A DNA stretch of 13,823 bases, taken from assembly GCA_934276485.1 (NCBI GenBank), contig CAKQTE010000085.1, forward strand, positions 1 to 13,823, read 5' to 3'. Shown piece after piece: positions 7,955-13,630 of the stretch. Both the position numbers and the translations under genes were made by a program. The notes beneath the pieces were generated by a model. It was not told where the DNA came from. It saw only the letters and a list, made by a program, of their open reading frames with translations, and ran no database searches. The stretch's first letter is position 1, and each line of letters starts with the position of its first letter. The stretch comes from an uncultured Spirochaetales bacterium. Lineage in GTDB: Bacteria; Spirochaetota; Spirochaetia; Sphaerochaetales; Sphaerochaetaceae.

Positions 7955-8103
7955 GAGCCAGACAAGCAATAGGATCGGTTGAATATACCAGAATCTGTTT
8001 CTTCAAGAGGTATACAACTAAGAAGCCAATCGCCAGATGCCATGAAGAAACCACCACACGCACCAAGAATGTAGTATTTCTTCTTATGTTCTTCTGTATT
8101 CAT
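7942..8103 (-). pseudogene. Truncated DUF6796-like membrane protein remnant
   Basis: A 53-codon frame that starts MNTEEHKKKYYILGACGG. It contains GDWLLSCIPLEETDSGIFNRSYCLSGSYD, which I recognise as the beginning of DUF6796-type multi-helix membrane proteins from gut Firmicutes. The match is from memory and not searched. After SGSY the frame enters the IS608-like end (the TAC of Tyr is part of TTAC) and stops at the TAG inside it, so all later helices are lost. The start is supported by AGAGG 7 bp upstream and by a 19-bp gap from the ATC-hydrolase-family gene, which makes it the last gene of the left operon. Its function is unknown and it is probably dead. Confidence 0.6.
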
Positions 8104-8122
8104 TTCTTGCCTCTCTTTGCAA

Positions 8123-8743
8123 TCAGACTTTATGTGTAGACTCTTTTTGGGTAATCTTCATACAGAAATCACAACGATCATTGCCACGCCCCAGCGTCAT
8201 CGATCTTTCCCAAATCAGTCTTGGATGCAAGTCTGTATAACAGATATCATCACTGTCACAAAAGCACCTACAAAGCTCTGAGGCACCATATTTCACACAA
8301 GTGTCATGATATGGGCATTTCACCATATCCACGCGCCAAATACCGTTGCCAGTTTGAATCTCGTTTGAAGCAAAGCCTGCTTCAGTGCCGAAGACACTTC
8401 GCGTTGATTTCAAAAAAACACTAGGTACAAGGCGATAGAGTCCTGGAATTCTTAACAATGAATCTAATTGTTTATGCTCCTTTCTCGCTGTATTTTCGAC
8501 ATAGCTGTGAACAGTTTGAAATGCTTCTTCTTTTGTCATCACTTGCTGCAGTATCTCAAATGCGGCAATTCCTGGCAAAATCTGTCTTTTGAGATGAAAC
8601 ATCTTTTTCTTACTTGCATTAGCATTCTCAGCAAGCAACTCTTTTAAGCGTGCATCATATGAGTCTTTTAATTCTTTGCATTGAGATGGATATTTCATCT
8701 CTACTGTTTCTCGAAAATCTCGGGAAATATATGATTCTTTCAT
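8123..8743 (-). CDS. ATC-hydrolase-family protein (left copy)
   Basis: A 206-aa cytoplasmic protein that resembles the L-2-amino-thiazoline-4-carboxylic acid hydrolase family (ATC_hydrolase). The C-terminal half carries the family's cysteine signature: Cys143 in VKCPYH, Cys158-Cys162 in CRCFCDSDD, PRLIWERSMTLGRG at about 174-187, and CDFC at 191-194. The N-terminal half is helical and charged. The founding activity opens a thiazoline ring in cysteine formation; most gut relatives have no known substrate, so I do not assert that reaction. The start at 8743 was chosen because AGAGGGA lies about 5 bp upstream; a longer in-frame start at 8788 would run into the upstream methyltransferase gene. 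It sits 19 bp after that gene's stop and 19 bp before the membrane-protein remnant. A second family member lies at 12606. Confidence 0.7.
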   Translation of the reverse strand: MKESYISRDFRETVEMKYPSQCKELKDSYDARLKELLAENANASKKKMFHLKRQILPGIAAFEILQQVMTKEEAFQTVHSYVENTARKEHKQLDSLLRIPGLYRLVPSVFLKSTRSVFGTEAGFASNEIQTGNGIWRVDMVKCPYHDTCVKYGASELCRCFCDSDDICYTDLHPRLIWERSMTLGRGNDRCDFCMKITQKESTHKV

Positions 8744-8762
8744 TATGTCCCTCTTGTATGAT

Positions 8763-9440
8763 CTATTTTTTGCATACAAACCAAGCAATACCTTTCAAAG
8801 TGCCAAGTTTCACGTCTTCATACATTCTCTCTAGACGATTTTTCAAACTGGATGCTGTCTCTTGTGGAGGACTAAAGAATCCAATCTTTTCATAAACATG
8901 ACGCACAAACCAATCTGTCCGCTTTTGTTCACCTTTTACATAAAAGCAACCGCAAAACGTTCCACCTGGTTTCAATACACGAAAAACCTCTCTGTATGCA
9001 GCTTCCTTATCTGGAAAAGCATGAAAACCATTTAGCGACAAAACGATGTCAAAAGAATTGTCTTCATAAGGAAGAGCTCCTACGTCGCCTTGCTGAAATG
9101 ATACATTTGTCAACTGCAAGTTCTCGGCTCTATTCCTTGCTTGCCCCATCATATCTTCTGAATAATCGAGGCATGTGATTTCTGCCTTTGGTAGCGTCTT
9201 ATATAGAGGCATGGTCAGAATGCCTGTTCCAACTGGAACTTCCAATAGTCTTCCAGAGAAATGCTCGGGAATACCGGAGAGAGCCTTTTCTAGATAAGAA
9301 TCACATTCATCTTTATTCATAACCCAAACTAGTCTGCACACAGCTTTTCCACTTAGTGAGGAGCAGGTGATCATTCCATCATAAAAAATGTTCCTACCTG
9401 TCAGGCGATATGCACTCTGAATAGCTTCTTTGCGATCCAT
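8763..9440 (-). CDS. Class I SAM-dependent methyltransferase (left arm)
   Basis: A 225-aa cytoplasmic protein with a Rossmann-type methyltransferase core. The SAM-binding loop (motif I) is EVPVGTG at residues 67-73, the ribose-binding acid is Asp92 in CLDYS, and the motif III acid is Asp119 in QQGDVGALP. FDIVLSLNGFHAFPDKEAAYREVFRVLKPGG at about 130-160 is typical of the Methyltransf_11 group, which acts on small molecules. Residues 1-60 form a family-specific N-terminal cap with three cysteines. The ATG has AAGGAGG 7 bp upstream. It is first in the left operon and 19 bp upstream of the ATC-hydrolase-family gene. Two dyads upstream (9463-9484 and 9532-9559) suggest repression. The substrate is unknown. 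Confidence 0.8.
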   Translation of the reverse strand: MDRKEAIQSAYRLTGRNIFYDGMITCSSLSGKAVCRLVWVMNKDECDSYLEKALSGIPEHFSGRLLEVPVGTGILTMPLYKTLPKAEITCLDYSEDMMGQARNRAENLQLTNVSFQQGDVGALPYEDNSFDIVLSLNGFHAFPDKEAAYREVFRVLKPGGTFCGCFYVKGEQKRTDWFVRHVYEKIGFFSPPQETASSLKNRLERMYEDVKLGTLKGIAWFVCKK

Positions 9441-9462
9441 ACATAGTCCTCCTTACCTCTAT

Positions 9463-9484
9463 ATTAATTAGTCTTAACTAACTC
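9463..9484 (-). promoter_or_regulatory. Shared upstream motif, left copy
   Basis: On the minus strand this reads GAGTTAGT-TAAGA-CTAATTAAT. It ends exactly 22 bp before the methyltransferase ATG. The copy at 10383-10404 has the same layout and the same 22-bp distance to its gene. The core is a dyad of AGTTAG and CTAATT arms with one mismatch. Confidence 0.5.
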
Positions 9485-9531
9485 ATACCTCTTTAAAAAT
9501 GGCGCTTATCCGCGTCTTTAAGAATAATATT

Positions 9532-9559
9532 TATGACCAAATTGGTCTTTATGGTCATA
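9532..9559. promoter_or_regulatory. TetR-type operator, site A
   Basis: TATGACC (9532-9538) and GGTCATA (9553-9559) are perfect arms around 14 bp. The inner part contains the palindrome GACCAAATTGGTC. It is identical in arms and spacing to site B at 9717-9744. It abuts the likely -10 element of the left operon, so a bound repressor would block that promoter. Confidence 0.6.
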
Positions 9560-9587
9560 GAATACAGAACTTCTCTCATTTCCACAA
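9559..9587 (-). promoter_or_regulatory. Possible promoter of left operon
   Basis: On the minus strand TTGTGG (9587-9582) and TATTCT (9564-9559) are separated by 17 bp. The hexamers are only fair matches. The -10 is directly followed by ATGACC of site A, just as TAAAAT is followed by ATGACC at site B. That shared placement is the main support. Confidence 0.4.
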
Positions 9588-9640
9588 GAGTTAGACAACC
9601 TTCAAAACAAATCTTTCAGCTGTTGGAGAACGTCAATAAC

Positions 9641-9661
9641 AAGCCAAATGTTTATTGGCTT
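9641..9661. terminator. Hairpin between the divergent promoters
   Basis: AAGCCAA (9641-9647) and TTGGCTT (9655-9661) form a perfect 7-bp stem with a 7-nt loop. It is followed by a broken T-run on the plus strand (TTATTTAG) and by GTTATT on the minus strand. It may be a weak terminator that insulates the two units. Confidence 0.35.
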
Positions 9662-9687
9662 TATTTAGCAATCCCCTATCAAATCTA

Positions 9688-9717
9688 TTGCATTTAAGAA
9701 TGGATGTATCCTAAAAT
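9688..9717 (+). promoter_or_regulatory. Likely promoter of the TetR-family gene
   Basis: TTGCAT (9688-9693) and TAAAAT (9712-9717) are 18 bp apart and lie 46 bp upstream of the start codon. The -10 lies in the left arm of the inverted repeat at 9711-9750, so autorepression is expected. Confidence 0.55.
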
Positions 9718-9750
9718 ATGACCGGAAGAACCGGAATGGTCATATTTTAG
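9711..9750. promoter_or_regulatory. TetR-type operator, site B
   Basis: CTAAAATATGACC (9711-9723) and GGTCATATTTTAG (9738-9750) are perfect 13-bp arms. The core TATGACC-N14-GGTCATA (9717-9744) matches site A. The dyad covers the -10 element and the expected start of transcription and ends next to the ribosome binding site (AGGAGG, 9751-9756), so it could act as an operator or as an mRNA hairpin. The operator reading is favoured by the second copy. Confidence 0.65.
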
Positions 9751-9763
9751 AGGAGGCTTGATC

Positions 9764-10342
9764 TTGGCATTTACAGATTACGAAAACGAACAGCTACGAA
9801 AAGCTTTACTAAAAGAAACCAGACGATGTGCAGCAACTCTTGGAATGAAAAAAACTTCTGTGAATCAGCTTACAGATGCAGTAGGAATTGCAAAAGGTTC
9901 TTTTTATAAATTCTATGAATCCAAGGAAATGCTATTTTTCGCAGTTCTTGAAGACATTCACTCAGATCTCTACGGAGTAGCAGACAAATCATTAAAAGAA
10001 AGCATTGGTCTTCCAGCATCAGAGCGTGCTGCAAAGGCAGTTATTGCTGTATGCAATCGACTATCTGACACAGATGATATGGTTTTTATTGAAAATGATG
10101 CAAAGCTTCTTTTACAGAGATTGCCAGAGAATGTCAAACGCTTACATTACCACGATGACGAGACGCATATACGCGAGCTTCTAGAGAAACATAAGCTTAT
10201 GCCAAAACAAAGCATTGCCATAGCTGCAGCTACAGTGCGAGGTTTGATTTTAACAGTATCACATAAGGAACAAATTGGAGAGGTGTACCCACAAGTACTT
10301 AATACACTTGTGTATGGTGCTTGCAGAGAGTTATTTGAATAA
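9764..10342 (+). CDS. TetR/AcrR-family transcriptional repressor
   Basis: A 192-aa DNA-binding protein. The N-terminal TetR helix-turn-helix is at about residues 15-62: ETRRCAATLGMKKTSVNQLTDAVGIAKGSFYKFYESKEMLF, where the recognition helix is around GIAKGSFYKFY. The C-terminal helical part should bind a ligand and dimerise; the ligand cannot be inferred. The start is a TTG at 9764, chosen because AGGAGG (9751-9756) is 7 bp upstream. An in-frame TTG at 9758 would leave only 1 bp. The gene lies between the two enzyme operons, reads with the right one and away from the left one, and has a perfect dyad over its likely promoter. It probably represses itself and the left operon. A terminator follows its stop codon directly, so the right operon may need its own promoter or readthrough. 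Confidence 0.85.
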   Translation: MAFTDYENEQLRKALLKETRRCAATLGMKKTSVNQLTDAVGIAKGSFYKFYESKEMLFFAVLEDIHSDLYGVADKSLKESIGLPASERAAKAVIAVCNRLSDTDDMVFIENDAKLLLQRLPENVKRLHYHDDETHIRELLEKHKLMPKQSIAIAAATVRGLILTVSHKEQIGEVYPQVLNTLVYGACRELFE

Positions 10343-10371
10343 GCCTTCAAGTTACAGAGAGGAGGCTTTTT
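10341..10371 (+). terminator. Intrinsic terminator after the repressor gene
   Basis: AAGCCT (10341-10346) pairs with AGGCTT (10363-10368) over a 16-nt loop and runs into T5. It overlaps the stop codon. The long loop makes it only moderately strong, so some readthrough into the right operon is possible. Confidence 0.5.
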
Positions 10372-10382
10372 CCATAGCTATA

Positions 10383-10404
10383 GAGTTAGTCATATCTAAC
10401 TAAC
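10383..10404 (+). promoter_or_regulatory. Shared upstream motif, right copy
   Basis: GAGTTAGT-CATAT-CTAACTAAC, containing the perfect dyad AGTTAG-N6-CTAACT (10384-10401). It ends 22 bp before the ATG at 10427, the same distance as the left copy from its own gene. It may be an operator or part of a conserved promoter. Confidence 0.5.
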
Positions 10405-10426
10405 AAACGATAAAAGAGGCCATAAC

Positions 10427-11065
10427 ATGGAAACAGAAATAAAAACAAAACAAAATAACAATAAATTCTGGGATAGGAATGCAAATCTATATAACTTCTT
10501 CATGAGAAAGGATCAAAAAGCATACAAAGAGATGTATGAGATGATCAGACCAATAGTGAAAAACAAAACAGTTCTGGAACTCGCAACTGGCACTGGACTG
10601 ATTGCAAAGAGGCTTGTAAGAGATGCAAATCATATTGAAGCAATAGACTCCTCTCAAAAGATGATAGAAGAAGCAAAACGCGACAATCATTCATCAAAGT
10701 TACATTTCTCCATACAGGATATGTTCGATCTCCCCTACCCAGATAAAAGCTTTGATATTGTAATCATATCAAATGCGCTGCATATCGTACCTAATCCAGA
10801 GAAAGCACTAGAAGAGATTCATAGAGTATTAAAAGACGATGGGGTGCTGATCGCTCCGACATTTACTCATTCAGAAAACTCTTTTCTAAAAAGAATCAAA
10901 TTGTCTCTAATGAAGATAGCAGGGTTTCCTCTCTACAGCAAATGGACAAGCGCTGAGTATCTGAAATTCCTGAAACAAAATGGCTGGATAGTACGAAGAA
11001 GCACAGTACTGAAAGCTTCCTTTCCTCTTACTTATACAGAATGCATTAAATCGGAGGTGCACTAA
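10427..11065 (+). CDS. Class I SAM-dependent methyltransferase (right arm, first)
   Basis: A 212-aa cytoplasmic methyltransferase. The N-terminal FWDRNANLYNFFMRK (about 14-28) is the cap usual in small-molecule methyltransferases. Motif I is ELATGTG at 51-57, the ribose acid is Asp74 in IEAIDSS, and IQDMFDLPYPDKSFDIVIISNALHIV at about 96-121 holds motifs III and IV. HRVLKDDGVLIAPTF follows at about 132-146. The C-terminus carries the substrate-side helices (SKWTSAEYLKFLKQNGW). The start has AGAGG about 9 bp upstream. It is first in the right operon, 1 bp from the next gene, whose ribosome binding site lies inside this coding region, so translation is probably coupled. The substrate is unknown. 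Confidence 0.82.
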   Translation: METEIKTKQNNNKFWDRNANLYNFFMRKDQKAYKEMYEMIRPIVKNKTVLELATGTGLIAKRLVRDANHIEAIDSSQKMIEEAKRDNHSSKLHFSIQDMFDLPYPDKSFDIVIISNALHIVPNPEKALEEIHRVLKDDGVLIAPTFTHSENSFLKRIKLSLMKIAGFPLYSKWTSAEYLKFLKQNGWIVRRSTVLKASFPLTYTECIKSEVH

Positions 11066-11066
11066 A

Positions 11067-11684
11067 ATGTCCTTTTTTAATAACACACGAAAACCTGTAG
11101 GATTTGGCGGAAAACTCATGGTCAACTTGATGAATATTGGACATAGCCCTGTTGCAAGATGGGCTATTCAATTCTTGAATATCGGTCCAGATGCAATTGT
11201 TCTAGACTGCGGTTGCGGCGGAGGAGCCAACATCAGAAGACTACTAAGAAAATGTCCAAAAGGTATCGTAAATGGAATCGATTATTCTGCAATTAGCGTA
11301 GAAAAATCAAAAAGACTCAATAAGGATGCTATCATAGATGGTCGATGCATAATCCTTCAAGGCAGCGTTTCCAGCATGATTTTTGAGCATGAACAGTTTG
11401 ATTGTGTTACTGCCTTCGAAACGGTGTATTTCTGGCCTGACTTATCTAGTAGTTTCAAAGAAATCTATCGAGTATTGAAAAACAATGGTACATTCCTTAT
11501 ATGCAACGAAGTCAATGGAGACTCTGATAAATATGATAAATGGACCAAGATAATCGATGGCATGACAATCTATAGAGATACAGAGTTAAAAGAATATCTA
11601 GAAGAAGCAGGATTTAAAGATATCCAAATACACAAAAAAAGAAGCTGGCTATGTATGACTGCTCGCAAAACAAAGGAAGTGTAA
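11067..11684 (+). CDS. Class I SAM-dependent methyltransferase (right arm, second)
   Basis: A 205-aa methyltransferase distinct from its neighbour. Motif I is VLDCGCGGGANIRRLL (45-60), the ribose acid is Asp72 in GIDYSAISVEKSK, FDCVTAFETVYFWPDL is at 111-126, and IYRVLKNNGTFLICNEV at 133-149. FWPD followed by YRVLK is common in Methyltransf_25/11 proteins from gut Firmicutes. The C-terminal YLEEAGFKDIQIHKK is the usual last strand pair. GGAGG (11053-11057) lies 9 bp before the ATG, within the previous gene. The next gene follows after 1 bp. Two unrelated methyltransferases in tandem suggest two methylation steps on one pathway, or two substrates. That is inference. Confidence 0.82.
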   Translation: MSFFNNTRKPVGFGGKLMVNLMNIGHSPVARWAIQFLNIGPDAIVLDCGCGGGANIRRLLRKCPKGIVNGIDYSAISVEKSKRLNKDAIIDGRCIILQGSVSSMIFEHEQFDCVTAFETVYFWPDLSSSFKEIYRVLKNNGTFLICNEVNGDSDKYDKWTKIIDGMTIYRDTELKEYLEEAGFKDIQIHKKRSWLCMTARKTKEV

Positions 11685-11685
11685 C

Positions 11686-12591
11686 ATGAGTATCTTTGCA
11701 TTCCTTCTACGAGGCATATACAAGCTATCTGGTGCAAAAAAGACATTCGCGCTACCAGAGGACAAGCTAAAAAAAGAGATTGAAAAACAGAACAAACATC
11801 GTGGTGTTTTTATGCCAAATGACAATAAGGCATATTATGAAACAATTTATGCAAATAGCTTTCCTTGCCTAATTGTGCGAGAAAATGCAAAACCATCCAA
11901 GCGTGCCATTCTTTACTTTTTTGGAGGAGGCATGGTAATAGGACCAGATAAAGGAGACCTTCCTGTAATCAGAAAGCTCTGTCATGAGACAGGGTCTGAT
12001 ATTTGGTTCCCATTTTATCCCCTTTGTACAAAACATTGCATTACAGAGACATATGACATGATTTATGAATGCTATCGCAAAATGATCGACATTTATAAAG
12101 CAGGAAATGTCAGCACATGTGGATTTTCTTCCGGTGGTGCGCTCGCTCTTGGAATTGCTACACACAACAATGCACAACAAAAACCGTTGCCACAACCTAG
12201 ACATATAGTTGTAGTATCGCCAGGAGAAGTGCCTTGGAATGATGAAGAAAAAGAGCGTATGCAAGCATTAAACAAAAAAGATGTTTCAATAGACTATGCA
12301 TTCATGGAAAGTGTTGAAAAAATCATGCGTCACGGAGAGCAGGATGTTCCAGACTATATGATTTCAGGTTCAAAGGGTGATTTTTCAGGTGTTGGAGATA
12401 TTCATTTCTTTTACAGTGCAGATGAAGTACTGTATGGTGCGTTTCCTGACTTTGAGGAGGCCTGCAAAAAAGCAAAGGTTCCCTACTCTGTCTTAGCTCG
12501 TCCGAAAATGGTGCATTGCTACTGTATGCTACCAATTTTCAAAGAAGCAAAAGAGGATTTTGCAAAGATCGTGGAGATATTGAAGAAGTAA
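11686..12591 (+). CDS. Alpha/beta hydrolase (HSL-like esterase fold)
   Basis: A 301-aa cytoplasmic hydrolase of the alpha/beta_hydrolase_3 type. The likely catalytic triad is Ser148 in GFSSG (146-150), Asp246 in YSADEVLYG, and His277 in PKMVHCYCM. The oxyanion segment reads YFFGGGMVIG (78-87); the usual first His of HGGG is replaced by Phe. A hydrophobic N-terminus (MSIFAFLLRGIYKL) could be a membrane-facing cap but is not a convincing signal peptide. The start has AGGAAG 6 bp upstream and lies 1 bp after the previous stop codon. In relatives such enzymes cut esters of small molecules. Beside two methyltransferases and an ATC-hydrolase-family protein it fits a small-molecule modification operon; the substrate is unknown. 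Confidence 0.82.
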   Translation: MSIFAFLLRGIYKLSGAKKTFALPEDKLKKEIEKQNKHRGVFMPNDNKAYYETIYANSFPCLIVRENAKPSKRAILYFFGGGMVIGPDKGDLPVIRKLCHETGSDIWFPFYPLCTKHCITETYDMIYECYRKMIDIYKAGNVSTCGFSSGGALALGIATHNNAQQKPLPQPRHIVVVSPGEVPWNDEEKERMQALNKKDVSIDYAFMESVEKIMRHGEQDVPDYMISGSKGDFSGVGDIHFFYSADEVLYGAFPDFEEACKKAKVPYSVLARPKMVHCYCMLPIFKEAKEDFAKIVEILKK

Positions 12592-12605
12592 GGAGATTTA
12601 GTGAT

Positions 12606-13307
12606 ATGAAGGAAAACAAACTCCAAATCGATCGCACATGTCATGTGATATATTCGAAACTATGCAAGAAAGAAATCATTGCAAAAATTGCTCTACACTA
12701 CCCTAAAGCAGAACGTAAAGCTATATGGAAAAACGTTCAACAACAATATGTAGACTTTCTATCCACTTGGCGTAGAGACCTCGGTGGCAAAAAGAACTTC
12801 CACAATAAAAAAGGTGGCACTTATGATTGCATCGCTATTATGAGCTATTACGTTGTATGCAAAGATGTAACAACATTTCGAGAAATTGAGGAGATTGAGG
12901 AAAATCTTGTTTTACCAACTTTTCGTAAATTAATGTTTGTGGACTGCAACAAGCCATTCTGGAGAAAGCTAATTCATAAAGCTTTTGTAAGCTCAAAAGC
13001 CAAATGTGACAGATGGAATGATTACAAAATGTCCGTTGTTCCATATGAAGAAGATAAACCCATCTACTATGAGTTTACTTCTTGTCCTGTAGCAGAATTT
13101 GCCATTCACCATAATCTTACAGATATTATGCCAGCCTTGTGCAACGTAGACTTTGCATCTTTAGAGCTTCTTCACGCAAGACTTATCAGAACAACGACCT
13201 GTGCAAATGGATGTAAGTGCGATTACACAATCTGCGGGGACAAAGATCCATATCTACATGAACATCCAGAATACAGAGATGAAGATGGATACAGGAGAAA
13301 TCGATGA
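12606..13307 (+). CDS. ATC-hydrolase-family protein (right copy)
   Basis: A 233-aa protein of the same broad family as the gene at 8123. The C-terminal half carries the cysteine signature: Cys160 in FTSCPVAEFA, ALCNVDFASLELLHARLIRTTTCANG at about 177-202, and Cys203/Cys205 in GCKCDYTI. The N-terminal region is helical (KLCKKEIIAKIALHYP) and differs from the left copy, so this is an old paralogue or an independent arrival, not a recent duplicate. The start at 12606 was chosen because AGGAG lies 10 bp upstream at 12591-12595; a longer in-frame start at 12516 would overlap the hydrolase gene by 76 bp. It ends in an ATGA overlap with the next gene, so the two are translationally coupled. Its reaction is not known. 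Confidence 0.72.
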   Translation: MKENKLQIDRTCHVIYSKLCKKEIIAKIALHYPKAERKAIWKNVQQQYVDFLSTWRRDLGGKKNFHNKKGGTYDCIAIMSYYVVCKDVTTFREIEEIEENLVLPTFRKLMFVDCNKPFWRKLIHKAFVSSKAKCDRWNDYKMSVVPYEEDKPIYYEFTSCPVAEFAIHHNLTDIMPALCNVDFASLELLHARLIRTTTCANGCKCDYTICGDKDPYLHEHPEYRDEDGYRRNR

Positions 13308-13591
13308 TGTTATTACAAACGATTTTAGAAGGAATAGGACTAGGCGTTTTGCTGATTTTGGTTTGCGCTATTGGCATTCATAAGAGTGCAGTGTCAATGG
13401 TTCATCTTTATAGCAAAGAAGTACAAGAACGATGTGTGAACACAGGCCTTACAACGAAAGCCAAAATCAAGCGAAATTCAATTATATTCAAGGCAGTATG
13501 TATCCCAGGATACATTTCCTATGTACTAATTTGCGTATTTGCACTTAATGGTGCAAAAGGCTTTCTTGCAGGATTTTGGCAATTACGATAA
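13304..13591 (+). CDS. Small membrane protein, C-terminally truncated by an IS608-like end
   Basis: A 95-aa protein with two membrane helices, LLQTILEGIGLGVLLILVCAIGI (about 3-25) and AVCIPGYISYVLICVFALNG (about 64-83), and a basic segment between them. AGGAG (13293-13297) precedes the ATG, which overlaps the previous stop codon as ATGA. After FLAGFWQL the frame enters the IS608-like end and stops two codons later: the C of the last codon completes TTAC, and TAA lies within the element. From memory, relatives in gut Firmicutes continue with a further conserved soluble part after this point, so the protein is probably incomplete. Its role is unknown; its position matches that of the truncated membrane protein in the left arm. 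Confidence 0.65.
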   Translation: MMLLQTILEGIGLGVLLILVCAIGIHKSAVSMVHLYSKEVQERCVNTGLTTKAKIKRNSIIFKAVCIPGYISYVLICVFALNGAKGFLAGFWQLR

Positions 13592-13630
13592 TTAGCCGGG
13601 AAAGCCCACGGGCTTCAGCCGTGGGATGAG
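13583..13630 (+). mobile_element. IS608-like left end (IS200/IS605 family), intact hairpin
   Basis: TTAC (13583-13586) is followed by GATAATTAGCCGGG, AAAG (13601-13604), and the hairpin CCCACGG-GCTTCAG-CCGTGGG (13605-13625). The stem is 7 bp, or 8 bp with one bulged G and a TTCA loop. IS608 uses a TTAC target, an AAAG guide directly 5' of the left hairpin, and a bulged hairpin recognised by the Y1 transposase. No transposase gene and no matching right end (GAAT-hairpin-TCAA) was seen in the remaining 190 bp, so it is an orphan end or the start of an element that continues beyond the window. Confidence 0.6.

Noticed and set aside
12516..12605. Longer start for the right ATC-hydrolase-family protein
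   Set aside because: It would overlap the hydrolase gene by 76 bp and has no ribosome binding site, while the ATG at 12606 has AGGAG upstream.
13587..13630. Reading the border hairpin as an IS605 right end or omega-RNA 3' end
   Set aside because: The TTAC plus AAAG order and the shared sequence lie 5' of the hairpin in both copies, which fits a left end. No tnpB frame precedes either copy. It was not fully excluded.
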